Both the position numbers and the translations under genes were made by a program. A stretch of 64,000 nt of DNA from Callorhinus ursinus (Eukaryota > Chordata > Mammalia > Carnivora > Otariidae), in the NCBI RefSeq assembly GCF_003265705.1, contig NW_020312935.1, forward strand, positions 6,232,245 to 6,296,244, in the 5' to 3' direction. The notes beneath the pieces are model-generated. The model did not search any database, was not told the origin of the DNA, and saw only the letters and a list, made by a program, of their open reading frames with translations. Each line of letters starts with the position of its first letter. Position 1 is the first letter of the stretch. Of the stretch, positions 43,642-54,422 are shown in pieces.

Positions 43642-43947
43642 TCACTCGAAGCATGGTCCAAGGACCAGCAGCAATGGCATAACCCTGGAACTTGTTAGAA
43701 GCACAGAACTTCAGGCTCTATTCTTTCTTCTTAAGCAATTCTATTTTTTTTAAGTTTTTTATTTATTTAAGTAATCTCTACACGCAACATGGGGCTCAAA
43801 CTGACAACCCTGAGATCGAGTCACACACACTTCCAAATGAGCCAGCTAGGTGTCTCTTCAGGCTCTCCTCTTGACCCACAGAATCAGAATTTGCAATTTA
43901 ATAGATCTCCAAGGGGTTTCCTACACTAACGTCTGAGAAGTACTGCT
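43642..43947 (-). mobile_element. MER5A (hAT-Charlie), interrupted by a SINE
   Basis: GCATGGTCCAAGGACCAGCAGC and ACTTGTTAGAAGCACAGA, then after the SINE at 43744-43857 the second half AATCAGAATTTGCAATTTAA and GTCTGAGAAGTACTGCT. Confidence 0.75.
43744..43857 (-). repeat. Old tRNA-only SINE, minus, inside MER5A
   Basis: TTTAAGTAATCTCTACACGC head; CTTCAGGCTCT repeated on both sides as its target duplication. Confidence 0.84.
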
Positions 43948-44862
43948 TTATACCATTGCTCTTCACAGATTTTTTAAAAGCGTTTTCAGGCCAGGAAGGT
44001 CCCAAAATTAGTACCCCAACAAAGATGGGTAATTTCAAATGTTGGAGTTAGGGAACAGAGAAAAAGCCCACTTACCTTGGTGACATTCTTGGGAAAAAAA
44101 CCAAAGCACAAAGAACAAAAAATTCGTAAGACATAAATGCTAATGCTGACCCTGCCAGAGAATCACTACATAATCCCAAGCTATTTAGATATCCTCAAAT
44201 GTAAAACTGGTGGAGGAAAAACATTTAATTTCTGAGCTCTGCTGGGTTGGGAGGCATACAACAATTTGAAGAACAAAAAAAATCCATCTCTGCCTTGAAT
44301 TTGAGAACTTTTAAATATAAATAATTTGTAAATACTTGCTTGTAAATAACCAAGTCTAACCTAAAAGAAATCACTGTAATTATAAACCAAGTAGAAAAAG
44401 AAATGGTACAAGGAGTACAAATTGAAACCAATTGTGTTGCCAGGGAGCTGAGCTGAAGGTATTCTCTCACTGTGAAAAAACACATGGCATAGGGTTCCTG
44501 AACATCAGCCTCTACTCAGGGTCTTAAAGCAGGAGCTTCACTGCTTTTACAGAGAAAAATCAACTACAAAGTAGAAAGGCACCCACCTCTCCCTTACACT
44601 GCTTAGAAAACTCAAAAGCATCCCCTCAAGCAGTGGATCCCTTTACCTAACATTCTCCCTTAGAAGGGAGTCTCTCCTCTGAATCAATAACTAACCTATA
44701 GACTGGACCAGGTCTCTCTTCCTACTCCCTAAGGACTGTGCTCTGCTAGCCTGTACCTTTACAGCATACCATACAACTTTAGCAGTTATGAGCCATTTCT
44801 TCTCTTCCTCTACAGACTCAGCTCTGCTTCCACTCAGTTTCTCTTAGCCACACAACACACAC

Positions 44863-45078
44863 AGAACACACAAAGAGACTCTTAACTATAGGAAACAAAA
44901 TAAGGGTAGCTGGAGGGGAGGTGGGTGGGGGGGATGGAGTAACTGGGTGATGGGCACAGAGAAGGGCACTTGATGTAATGAGCACTGGGTGTTATATGCA
45001 AGTGATGAATCACTAAATTACCTCTGAAACTAATAATATACTATATATTAAATTGAATTAAAAAAAAAAAGAACACAC
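44863..45078 (+). mobile_element. L1 (carnivore), extreme 5' truncation with target duplication
   Basis: About 190 bp of the carnivore L1 3' end (GAGCACTGGGTGTTATATGC, GTGATGAATCACTAAATTAC) with an A10 tail, flanked by an exact 9-bp duplication AGAACACAC (44863-44871 and 45070-45078). Confidence 0.85.
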
Positions 45079-45274
45079 TTACACTCCCCCTCCCCTTGCT
45101 CCAGTCAGCCATGCTTTCTAGATTTTTCAAACATTTTTATGGACCAACGCTACAAAAAAGGGATTTACACCTACTTTCAGAACACAATTTTTTTTTTTTT
45201 AGATTATCAAAGTAGGTTAGTTGGAGAAATCTGAAACGTGAAGCACATAAAATACATATTTTTTAAGTTATTCA

Positions 45275-45389
45275 AGGGGTTCCTGGCTGGCTCAGTCAGT
45301 GGAGCATGGGACTCTTGATCTTGGGGTTGTGGATTCAAACCCCATGTTGGGTGTAGAGATTATTTAAAAAATAAAATCTTAAGGAAAAA
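45275..45389 (+). repeat. Old tRNA-only SINE, plus
   Basis: GGGTTCCTGGCTGGCTCAGTC head and AGATTATTTAAAAAATAAAATC tail region. Exact duplication AAGTTATTCA (45265-45274 and 45390-45399). Confidence 0.9.
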
Positions 45390-46119
45390 AAGTTATTCAC
45401 AATCCCTATACCTGGAGATAATCACCTAGCCCTTTTATTTTTTTTCAGTGTTTTTCCCCCTTATGGATATAGGGGGATGAGATGACATTATACATTTAGT
45501 TTGAACACACTTGTATATGGCTTTGCTCACCTATCTTCATAACATATCCTTATAAAAAGGACTCCATTCCCTCTTCAGCCTTCTGTGGTCCCTCTGCTTG
45601 GTCCATAAGCACCACGTACCAAGAACCACAGCAGCTAACCCAAAGCCCTTCCCGTCATCCCCAATCTCAGTTTCTCTGGCAGTTGACAGCATGAAACTTG
45701 TATTCCTCCTTTATGAGCCTCTTTTCTCCCTCTGTCTTTCCTAGGTCTCTTCCTTTGTCTCTGAGAACTACTCCACCTAGCCCTCCAAACACATCAAGGC
45801 TCTGTTCCTTTCTCTGTAGCCACCCCATTTGCTAGCCTTTTTACTTCAGCTGTCTCCACAGAGATCTTTCAAATCCACATCTGCAATTCCCTAGTTTCAT
45901 TGTCTATAGCAGATCTCTCCATGTGGATGTGTGACTATCACCTTCAACTCAATGGCACTGGAGAAGGAATAAAGAAACCTGGACTGCAGTCCCTAATCCA
46001 TCACTGACCAAAGGTGCTTAGAAAGTAGGTTAGTCCTCTGAAAAACAGATCCTTTCTGTATTCTGTCATCCTGGTGACAAAGTGAAGCTTAGAAATATTT
46101 GTTTAATTAATTAGTATAT

Positions 46120-46315
46120 TTATTTTTTAAGATATTATTTATTTATTTGTCAGAGAGCACACACACATGCACAAGCAGGGGGAGGGAGCTGCAGGCAGAG
46201 GGAGAAGCAGGCTCCCTGCTGAGCAAGAAGCCCAATGTGGGACTAGATCCCAGGACTCTGGGATCAGGACCTGAGCTGAAGGCAGACGCTTAACCACTGA
46301 GCCACCCAGGCACCC
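46120..46315 (-). repeat. CAN SINE, minus
   Basis: First of three consecutive minus elements; ends CAGGCACCCC. Confidence 0.9.
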
Positions 46316-46324
46316 CTAATTTCT

Positions 46325-46513
46325 TTATTTATTAAAAATTTTATTTATTTGACAGAGACACAGCGAGAGAGGGAACACAAGCGGGGGGGTGGGAGAGGGA
46401 GAAGCAGGCTTCCCGCCGAGCAGGGAGCCCGATGTGGGGCTCGATCCCAGGACCCTGAGATCATGACCCGAGCCGAAGGCAGACACTTAACGACTGAGCC
46501 ACCCAGGCGCCCC
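46325..46513 (-). repeat. CAN SINE, minus
   Basis: Second of three; close to consensus, ends CAGGCGCCCC and abuts the next element directly. Confidence 0.9.
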
Positions 46514-46708
46514 AAGACTTTATTTATTTGACAGAGAGAGAGAGAGAGAGATGGTGAGAGAGGGAACACAAGCAGGGGGAATGGGAGAGGGAGAAGCACG
46601 CTTCCCGCTGAGCAGGGAGCCCGACACGGGGCTCGATCCCAGGACCCTGGGATCACGACCCAAGCCGAAGGCAGACATCCAACAACTGAGACACCCAGGT
46701 GCTCCCCC
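46514..46708 (-). repeat. CAN SINE, minus
   Basis: Third of three; has a longer (GA)n run and a diverged end CAGGTGCTCCC. Confidence 0.9.
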
Positions 46709-46737
46709 CAATTTACTTATTTTTAAACAGTAATTTT

Positions 46738-46932
46738 GGGGGGTGCCTGGGTGACTCAGTTGGTTAAGTGTCTGCTTTTGGCTCGGGTCATGATCTCATG
46801 GGCCTGGGATGGAACCCCAATAGGGCTCCCTGCTCAGTGTGGAGTCTGCTTCTCCCTCTTCCCCTGCTCCTCCCTCTCCCTCACCCCTGCTAGGGCTCTC
46901 ACTCTCAAATAAAGAAAACCTTTAAAAAAACA
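46738..46932 (+). repeat. CAN SINE, plus
   Basis: Exact 13-bp duplication AAACAGTAATTTT (46725-46737 and 46933-46945). It faces the three minus SINEs. Confidence 0.93.
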
Positions 46933-46946
46933 AAACAGTAATTTTA

Positions 46947-46980
46947 GTATGTATGTATGTATGTATGTATGTATGTATTT
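46947..46980. repeat. (GTAT)n microsatellite
   Basis: About eight GTAT units just after the SINE target duplication. Confidence 0.92.
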
Positions 46981-47079
46981 ATTAAGAAAGCAAGCAAGCT
47001 CTACCCCCAACATGGTACTTGATCATGACTCCAAGAATAAGAGGTGCATGCTTTACCAACTGAGCCAGCCAGGTGCCCC
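46981..47079 (-). repeat. Old tRNA-only SINE, minus, diverged
   Basis: Only the tRNA-like end is clear: GTGCATGCTTTACCAACTGAG through CAGGTGCCCC. Confidence 0.75.
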
Positions 47080-47995
47080 AGGAACATTTTTTTGAAAAAT
47101 CATTCGATCAACTTCTAGGATGGGAAAAGAGAAGGTTCCCTCAGACTGTGGCAGGGTGATCCTAGCAACTGTAAATGTCGGGGCCAGCAGAGAGGAAAAT
47201 TGGCACCTAGGCACTTACCTGCCCTTGCTGCCTACTGGTCGAGTGGGAGGATGCAAAGGTCTAGCCTGTAACAGGGGCCCTTGTGGTCTGGCCTTGTTCC
47301 TAGCCACCAGCCTGGCCCGCGTCCTCGGGAGCCTACTGGATCAGCCCTCTCCCTCTTGCTCAGTCTCTTCTTTGCCAGCTCTGTTGCTCAAATCTTTCAC
47401 ATCTTAAAACTTCCTTTAACGCATTCAACAATTTAGCATCTGCCATTTCTGTACTCCTTTCATGGTCAACCTCACACTGCCTCCACTCCTTTATTTCTCT
47501 TCCATGCTTTGGTTTACCAGTCTGGTTTCTGTTTCCCAAATTCTCTACTGAATCTCTCTTAAGGCGTGCAATGGCCCTTAACTGGTAAATCCAAAGAAGA
47601 CTTTTTCTGTCCTGATCTGACTTGACCTCTCTGTGGAATTCAGCGTTCTAGTCTAGGCTTTATCCCAGAATTATGCCAGACCATCAGAAAAAAAGCTGGG
47701 TATATTTGTGTCACATGGTCTTATCCCCTGAAGAACTGCTTTCACCAAGTTCTGTTTTGGCATTATGCCCTTGGCTTACACTAAAGGATACATGGGAGAA
47801 ATTTTCGAGTTACGTGCTTGAAAAAGCTTTTCTTCAACTAAGGAATTTTTTCTTTCATTGTTGAGACCCATGTAACAGGATCGTGAGCTACCACTTTTTT
47901 TAGTTGGCCACACCTTGATCAGTTTTTTTCCTCTCAAGCTATGTAATAATAGCTTTCTATTCTAATTTGTACTTTCTAGGGTTTTGACTTTTATC

Positions 47996-48154
47996 TTTTT
48001 TTTTTTTTAAGAGAGAGAGGGAGTGAGTGGGGCTGGACAGAGAGAGAGAGACAGAATCCCAAGCAGGCTCAATGTCCAGCGCAGAGCCCGATGCAGAATT
48101 GGAGCTCATGACACTGAGCCAAAATCGAGAACCAACTAAGCCACCCAGGTACCC
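47996..48154 (-). repeat. CAN SINE, minus, diverged
   Basis: Oligo-T, then GAGAGAGAGGGAGTGAG and a shortened tRNA-like end CCACCCAGGTACCC. Confidence 0.82.
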
Positions 48155-48429
48155 TAACATTTCTTATTTATATTTTCTGTACTTTTCTCTAAATTCTTTG
48201 TGGAAGACGATGAGCTATAAACTTAAAACTGTATATACATATACATTTAATACATACAAAATACAGAAACATAGGGAGTTATGCCATTCTTAAGAAACCT
48301 ATCAAAATAAAAATATCCTCAACTAAAAATCTGCAGACCTATTTGAAGATTACAAAACTCTCCCAAGAATGGGAGTGTCACTAAACAGGGACACTACTAT
48401 CTATATCCATGATCATAAAGGCCAAACAT

Positions 48430-48620
48430 GGGGCACCTGAGTGGCTCAGTTGGTTAGGCGTCTGCCTTCGGCTCAGGTCATGATCCCAGAGTCCTGGGAT
48501 CAAGTCCCGTGTCAGACTCCTTGCTCAGCAGGGAGCCTGCTTACCCCTGTGCATGATGCTCCCCATGCTTGTGTTCTCTCTCTCTGACAAATAAATAAAA
48601 AATCTTAAAAAAAAATAAAA
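48430..48620 (+). repeat. CAN SINE, plus
   Basis: Complete, GGGGCACCTGAGTGGCTCAG to the AATAAAAAATCTTA tail. Confidence 0.9.
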
Positions 48621-48770
48621 ACAACACAACAAAAAAAACCCACCTTGAAAAAAGATATAGGTGAATATCAGAATATCATTCTGATCTCAGAATGAGGGAG
48701 GTTTTGTGCTAAGACACAGAAATAATGGAGTAAATTACTGAAGTTTTGACCACCTTAAAAAAAAATTCTT

Positions 48771-48949
48771 GGGGCGCCTGGGTAGCTCAGCCGTTAAGCG
48801 TCTGCCTTTGGCTCAGGTCATGATCCCAGGATCCTGGGATCGAGCCCCGCATCGGGCTCCCTGCTCAGTGGGAAGCCTGCTTCTCCCTCTTCCCCACCTG
48901 GGTTCCCCCTCTCGCTGTGTCTCTCTGTCAAATAAATAAAATCCCCCCA
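48771..48949 (+). repeat. CAN SINE, plus
   Basis: Complete. AAAAAATTCTT on both sides is a good duplication. Confidence 0.9.
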
Positions 48950-49414
48950 AAAAAAATTCTTATTAAAAAAAACACTGAACAAAATTAAAAAGAAAATGGT
49001 CAACAGAAAAAAAGTATTTGTAACATATGTGACAAAGGATTAACAACCTTATCATATGATTGTCAAATTTCTAAGGAAAGGATGAACACTGAAAGAAAAA
49101 GCTGGACAAAAGATATAAATGACCAAAAAAAAAAGGGCAGATGAATTAAAAAAAATAGAGAAAGGAGAAAGAACCTCTTTAACACTAATCACACAAAAAA
49201 GCAAATTAAAATAATATGACAAACATTATCTCTATTAAACTGCTACAACTGTTTTAAAGGATAGTCCCTAATGTTGGTCATGCTGCCATGAAATCAGCAA
49301 GGTAACTGATGATATGAATCAAGAATTTTTAAAATATTCAAATTGTGATCCAGTAACTCCACTTTATGTCCAGAAATAATCAGAGATGAACATCAAGATT
49401 ATAAGGACATTATT

Positions 49415-49522
49415 TTACATTTTATTTATTTAAGTAATCTCTATACCCAATGTGGGGCCCAAACTCAGGATCCCAAGAGATCAAGAGTCGCATGCTCTTC
49501 TGACTGAGCCAGCCAGGAGCCC
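49415..49522 (-). repeat. Old tRNA-only SINE, minus
   Basis: Flanked by GATTATAAGGACATTATT and GACTATAAGGATATTATT, an 18-bp duplication with two changes. Confidence 0.87.
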
Positions 49523-49758
49523 GACTATAAGGATATTATTAATCAAAGGGACTAATTATAAACAACTCAGACATACCACCATAGGTGAATAGTTAAAACC
49601 TGGAAAATGACATATCCACAAAGTGGAATATTATGCAGACACTGAAAAATTACATTTCAATATAATGCCTAATATGAGGAAAATGCTCATTCCATATTAA
49701 AAAAAGGAGGGAAGGGACAGGAGAAGCAGAATGGAATAGTCATTAAAAGCTTATGCCA

Positions 49759-49996
49759 GGGGCGCCTGGGTGGCTCAGCTGGTTGGGCGACTGCCTTCAG
49801 CTCAGGTCATGATCCTGGAGTCCCGGGATCGAGTCCCGCATCGGGCTCCCTGCTCGGCGGGGAGTCTGCTTCTCCCTCTGACCCTCTTCTCTCTCGTGCT
49901 ATCTCTCATTCTCTCTCTCTCAAATAAATAAATAAAATCTTTAAAAAATAAAAAAAAATAAATAAAACTTTGTTTAAAAAAATAAATAAATAAAAT
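49759..49996 (+). repeat. CAN SINE, plus, with expanded tail
   Basis: Exact 14-bp duplication AAAAGCTTATGCCA (49745-49758 and 49997-50010). The tail has expanded into several AAATAAA blocks. Confidence 0.93.
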
Positions 49997-50054
49997 AAAA
50001 GCTTATGCCACCCCCCACCCCAAGCCAGAAACCTGCATCCCAATTTTGGTTCCT

Positions 50055-50195
50055 CTACTTAACTAGCAGTGTGACACGGAGTGAGATATGTTACCCTTCT
50101 GTGCTTCTGTTTCCTTTTGTACAAAATGGACAGTAATGGTAGCCACTTCACAGGCTGTCATAAAGATTCAACAGAACAATGCACACACAAAGCCT
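50055..50195 (+). repeat. MIR fragment
   Basis: CTAGCAGTGTGACACGGAG, GTTTCCTTTTGTACAAAATGG and TCATAAAGATTCAACAG follow MIR order. Confidence 0.55.
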
Positions 50196-50283
50196 GGCTA
50201 CTGTGCTCCTCTGGATCCTCCACCCCATTGGGTAATGAATACATGTTAGCCAAACAAATATATAACCTTTCAGTTTTCTAGAA

Positions 50284-50481
50284 TTCTTCTTTTTTTAAAG
50301 ATTTTATTTGAGAGAGAGAGAAAGAAAGAGTGTGTGTGCGCATAAGGGGGGGGGCAGAGGGAGAGGGAGAAGCAGACTCCCCACCGACCAGGGAGCCCAA
50401 TGAGGGGCTTGATCCCAGGACCCTGGGACCATGATCCAAGCTGAAGACGGACACTTAATCGAATGAGCCACTCAGGTGCCC
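50284..50481 (-). repeat. CAN SINE, minus
   Basis: Flanked by CAGTTTTCTAGAA (50271-50283) and CAGTTTCCTAGAA (50482-50494). Confidence 0.92.
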
Positions 50482-50769
50482 CAGTTTCCTAGAAATCTAA
50501 TCACAAACCTTACATAAATGTTCCCCACTAAAATGTATTCTCTGATAACTGAATTTCAGTAGGATGAAGGTAGCAACCAATGGACAGAACCTGGTGACTA
50601 ACCAATTCTAGGAAAGAAAGAGAAAAAGAGCCAAAAAGGAACAACAGCATCCCAGACTTTACTCTTTACTAGTCTGTCCAGCACACTGCTGCCTGATCAA
50701 ACTTTCTTCCTGAAGTGAGGTGCAAAAACTCATGGTGGTTGAGGCTTACTGAATGACTCCAAACTTTCT

Positions 50770-51085
50770 TTTCTTCTAAAGTAATCTCCATGCCCAATGT
50801 GGGGCTCAAACTCATGACCCTGACATTAAGAGTTGCATGCTCGGGGTGCCTGGGTGGCTCAGTCGTTAAGTGTCTGCCTTCGGCTCAGGTCATGACCCCA
50901 GGGTCCTGGGATCAAGCCCCACATCGGGCTCCCTGCTCAGCAGGAAGCCTGCTTCTCCCTCTCCCACTTCCCCCTGCCTTGTGTTCTCTCTTTCACTGTC
51001 TCTCGCTCTGTCAAATAAATAAATAAAATCTTAAAAAAAAAAAAAGTTGCATGCTCTACAGACTAAGGCAGCCAGGCGCCCGTCA
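50770..51085 (-). repeat. Old tRNA-only SINE, minus, split by a young SINE
   Basis: Parts 50770-50842 and 51045-51085. Its own duplication is ACTCCAAACT (50756-50765 and 51086-51095). Confidence 0.9.
50843..51044 (+). repeat. CAN SINE, plus, nested
   Basis: Inserted in the tRNA-like part of the older SINE with an exact 12-bp duplication AGTTGCATGCTC (50831-50842 and 51045-51056). Confidence 0.94.
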
Positions 51086-51247
51086 ACTCCAAACTCTTTA
51101 GGTCCACTCTCAGAACTCTATACAGTTTGTTCCCATCCTTTCCACCCACCCAACCTCACCTTCTGGGCATCTTCTAAACAAGTGCCTATTGTCTTGTCCC
51201 CTCCCAGCTCAAGTGATCCCCTAATCACATCTTTTCTCTCCCCCATG

Positions 51248-51419
51248 TTTTTTAAAGATTCTGTCAGAAAGAGAGCACAAGCAGGGGGAGCAGCAGGCAG
51301 AGGGAGAAGCAGGCTCCCCACTGAGCAAAGAGCTCAATGTGGGGCTCAATCCCAGGACCCTGGGATCATGACCTGAGCTGAAGGCAGAAGCTTAACCGAC
51401 TGAGCCACCCAGGCATCCC
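51248..51419 (-). repeat. CAN SINE, minus
   Basis: Short-tailed copy ending CAGGCATCCC. Confidence 0.87.
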
Positions 51420-51489
51420 TAAATCACATCTTCTTAAGTGCAAACTGACTTCATGTTTGTCTGGTTTTCACTATAGTACACTATTCTGT

Positions 51490-51612
51490 TTGTCTTTTCC
51501 TCAAGTAGTCTTATTAGCTTGTTGAGGGGAGGAACTATGCCTTTTACTTCTGTATCCTCTACAGCAATAAATACAAGACAGTGTTATGTAAACAGCAGAC
51601 ACTCAATATTGA
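51490..51612 (+). repeat. L2 LINE 3' fragment
   Basis: TTGTTGAGGGGAGGAACTATG, TCTACAGCAATAAATACAAG and GCAGACACTCAATATTGA in L2 order. Confidence 0.5.
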
Positions 51613-51854
51613 TTTTACTGTCACATCAAATACATATCGATGTTTCCAGCCCATGACAAGAGCAGGAAGGGAATATGGAAAAACAAACTATTGTATGCTA
51701 AGTGGAAGCTTAATTATATGAATTTATTTCCTTTATTGTTGTCTGTGTCATTTCTTTTGTGTGTGTCATTTCTTAAATAAAGAAAAATAAAAAGTCTTAA
51801 CAACACAATTATAGGTTAGATTAAAAAAATCCTGCCACATAAAAATAAAGGCTA

Positions 51855-52031
51855 GGGGCACCTGCCTAGCTCAGTCAGTAGAGCATGTGACTCTTGATGT
51901 CAGGGTCATGAGTTCAAGACCCACAATGCACGGAGAGCTTACTTAAAATTTTAAAAACTAATAAAATGCACTTGTATCATGCACTGTAGGTACTCAATAA
52001 ATATGTTCCAGCTGAAAAAAAAAGTTTTTTT
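51855..52031 (+). repeat. Old SINE with a 3' transduced segment
   Basis: SINEC_c-like body (about 51855-51960), then non-SINE DNA (about 51961-52015) resembling an L2/MIR end, then a second A-rich tail. The whole is bounded by an exact 12-bp duplication AAATAAAGGCTA (51843-51854 and 52032-52043). Confidence 0.75.
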
Positions 52032-52299
52032 AAATAAAGGCTAACTGTGACTACACTAGTGTTGACAGTAAGATTTAGTAATTATCGCCTAGATGATGGC
52101 TGAACAGCCAATATGTCAGATATTTTCCAAAGGAAATCAACTAAAATAACCTTTTATACTCCTCAATACACAGTTTAGTCCTTTGGGGAGATCAGTTATA
52201 AAATACGTATGTACTAAGAATAAAAGATGGATATGGAGAATAAGATAGTAGAAAAGGATGATTTCTAGTAGTCTACAAATAAAACTACCACAACTTTTT

Positions 52300-52497
52300 T
52301 TTTTTTTTTAAGATTTTATTTATTTATTTGAGAGAGAGAGAGAATGAGAGATAGAAAGCACGAGAGGGAAGAGGGTCAGAGGGAGAAGCAGACTCCCCGC
52401 TGAGCAGGAAGCCCGATGCGGGACTCGATCCCGGGACTCCAGGATCATGACCTGAGCCAAAGGCAGTCGCTTAACCAACTGAGCCACCCAGGCGCCC
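52300..52497 (-). repeat. CAN SINE, minus
   Basis: Exact 18-bp duplication AAACTACCACAACTTTTT (52282-52299 and 52498-52515), a recent insertion. Confidence 0.94.
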
Positions 52498-53603
52498 AAA
52501 CTACCACAACTTTTTAATATACTACTGTCCTTTACAAGGGACAACTGATTGCTAAGAAATCCCAACTTACTTCCTGAGAACATTAGAAGGCTATACACTC
52601 TTCTCAAGAAATAGTAACCCCAAGTTCCCATGATTTTAAGAACACAGTATATAATACATGTAACATGCAAAATGTGTTAATCAACTGTTTAGATCATTAG
52701 TGAGGCTCTTGGTCAACAGTAGGCTGTTAGTAGTTAAGTTTTTTGGGAGTTATAAGTAATACCCAGATTTTCGAGTTGGGAGGTTGGGGCGTGGAGGGCA
52801 CTAGCGTCCCTAACCCCACATTGTTTAAGGGCCCAGGGTAGCGTGATGAGTGCTGTAATAGGGATTAACATACTTCCCACCACCCCGGCACAAAGGATGG
52901 CTTAAGTGGGTAAAAGACGGCTGCTAAAGCTGGATCTTAAAGGATGAGATGGACCTTGACAGGCAAACTACAGTAGAGAGGAACATGTAAAAGAGGAAAC
53001 TCTAAGTGGGAGAAAAAAACATGTATGGAATTAGTCAAATTCTGTGCAAAAAAATTCAACGTAACTAAGTGGAACCATACGAAATTATCTCAGGTTTATT
53101 AGTGTGACCTGGCTTCAGAGGCCATGTTCTGATTCCTCAGTAAGGGTAGCCTGTTTATTTCACTTACTGAACATTTACACATGAAACAGAAGACAAAGTC
53201 TCTTTGGGAGTCAACACACGAGTGCCACAATACCAAGTGAAAGCTGCTTCCCAAGCACATGCTGCCCCTCTCTGCTTTTTTATAGTTCGAATGACAGTTT
53301 TGCTGCCATACAACAACTTAATGCCTCACTTCTTGTGCTCCCAAGGGTGACGATGTCAGGAACTACCACATCTCTCTTTGCTTTGCTCCAAGCCCATATC
53401 CCCAAAAGCAGCTCAGAGTTACACTGTCTTTGGAGCAGTCCTACAGTCTTCCACTGCTGGGAATATGAGAAAGGCTGGGGATCTATAGCAAGTCTATCAA
53501 CTTGAATAAATATGTCATAAAAAGGAACAGATTACACAAACACACAATAAGAATTTATAGAACATGCAATAGGCACATCTATGGATTTGGGAGCAGATTC
53601 TAC

Positions 53604-53778
53604 CGGAGCAGTAGTTCCCATACCTGGATGGTTATCAGAATCACCTGGTGAGCCTTAAAATACATAGATCCTAGAGATTCTGATTCAGTAGATCTAGGGT
53701 GGAAGAGACTTTATTTCAAAAGGTCCCCAAGTGATTGATATAGAACCTCCGCGGACCATGGCTTGGAAGTGACTGACC
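53604..53778 (+). mobile_element. MER5-type hAT-Charlie element
   Basis: CAGTAGTTCCCATACCTGG, ATCAGAATCACCTGGTGAGC, GATTCTGATTCAGTAGATCT and CCAAGTGATTGATATAGAAC follow MER5A order. Confidence 0.65.
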
Positions 53779-54002
53779 TAGAATACAATAGTTATCCACC
53801 CTAAATACAGGTCTACATAAGTCCAAGCTACTCAAATACCCATGGTTTTCTACTATGAGAATTTTTGGTTCATTCTTTAGAACAAATAATTGTTTCGTTT
53901 ATTTATTTAGAGACAAATCTACAAAGTCTACTTCAAAACTAGTATGATTCCCATATAAGCAGTAATGGAATGTACAACCCAAAAAAGAAGTCCTAAAGTT
54001 TT

Positions 54003-54422
54003 GGGGCACCTGGGTGGTTCAGTCGTTAAGCGTCTGCCTTCGGCTCAGGTCATGATCCCAGGGTCCTGAGATCGAGCCCCACGTCGGGCTCCCTGCTCAG
54101 CAGGAAGCCTGCTTCTCCCTCTCCCATTCCCCCTGCTTGTGTTCCTTCTCTCACTGTCTCTCTCTCTCTGTCAAATAAATAAAATCTTGGGGCACCTGGG
54201 TGGCTCAGTCGTTAAGCGTCTGCCTTCGGTTCAAGTCATGATCCCAGGGTCCTGGGATCAAGCCCCATGTCGGGCTCCCTGCTCCGTGGGAAGCCTGCTT
54301 CTCCCTCTCCCACTCCCCCCTGCTTGTGTTCCCTCTCTCGCTATATCTCTCTGTATCAAATAAATAAATTAAAATAAATAAATAAATAAATAAATAAAAT
54401 CTTAAAAAAAAAAAAAAAGAAA
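54003..54422 (+). repeat. CAN SINE, plus, carrying a second SINE in its tail
   Basis: Body 54003-54187; the outer duplication AAGTCCTAAAGTTTT / AAGTCCTAAAGCTTT (53988-54002 and 54423-54437) encloses both elements. Confidence 0.9.
54188..54387 (+). repeat. CAN SINE, plus, nested in the tail of the previous one
   Basis: Tail sequence AAATAAATAAAATCTT of the host is repeated on both sides (54172-54187 and 54388-54403). Confidence 0.9.

Noticed and set aside
45275..45389. A tRNA-like segment in SINEs, considered as a functional tRNA gene
   Set aside because: Box A and B are diverged, no complete cloverleaf can be drawn, and the element has a poly(A) tail and target duplication.
46345..46733. 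Open frames of 60-103 codons, similar ones recurring near 50790, 54139, 56200 and 59514
   Set aside because: All are translations of CAN SINE consensus (recurring GSWDRAPHRAPCSAGSLLLPLP), not genes.
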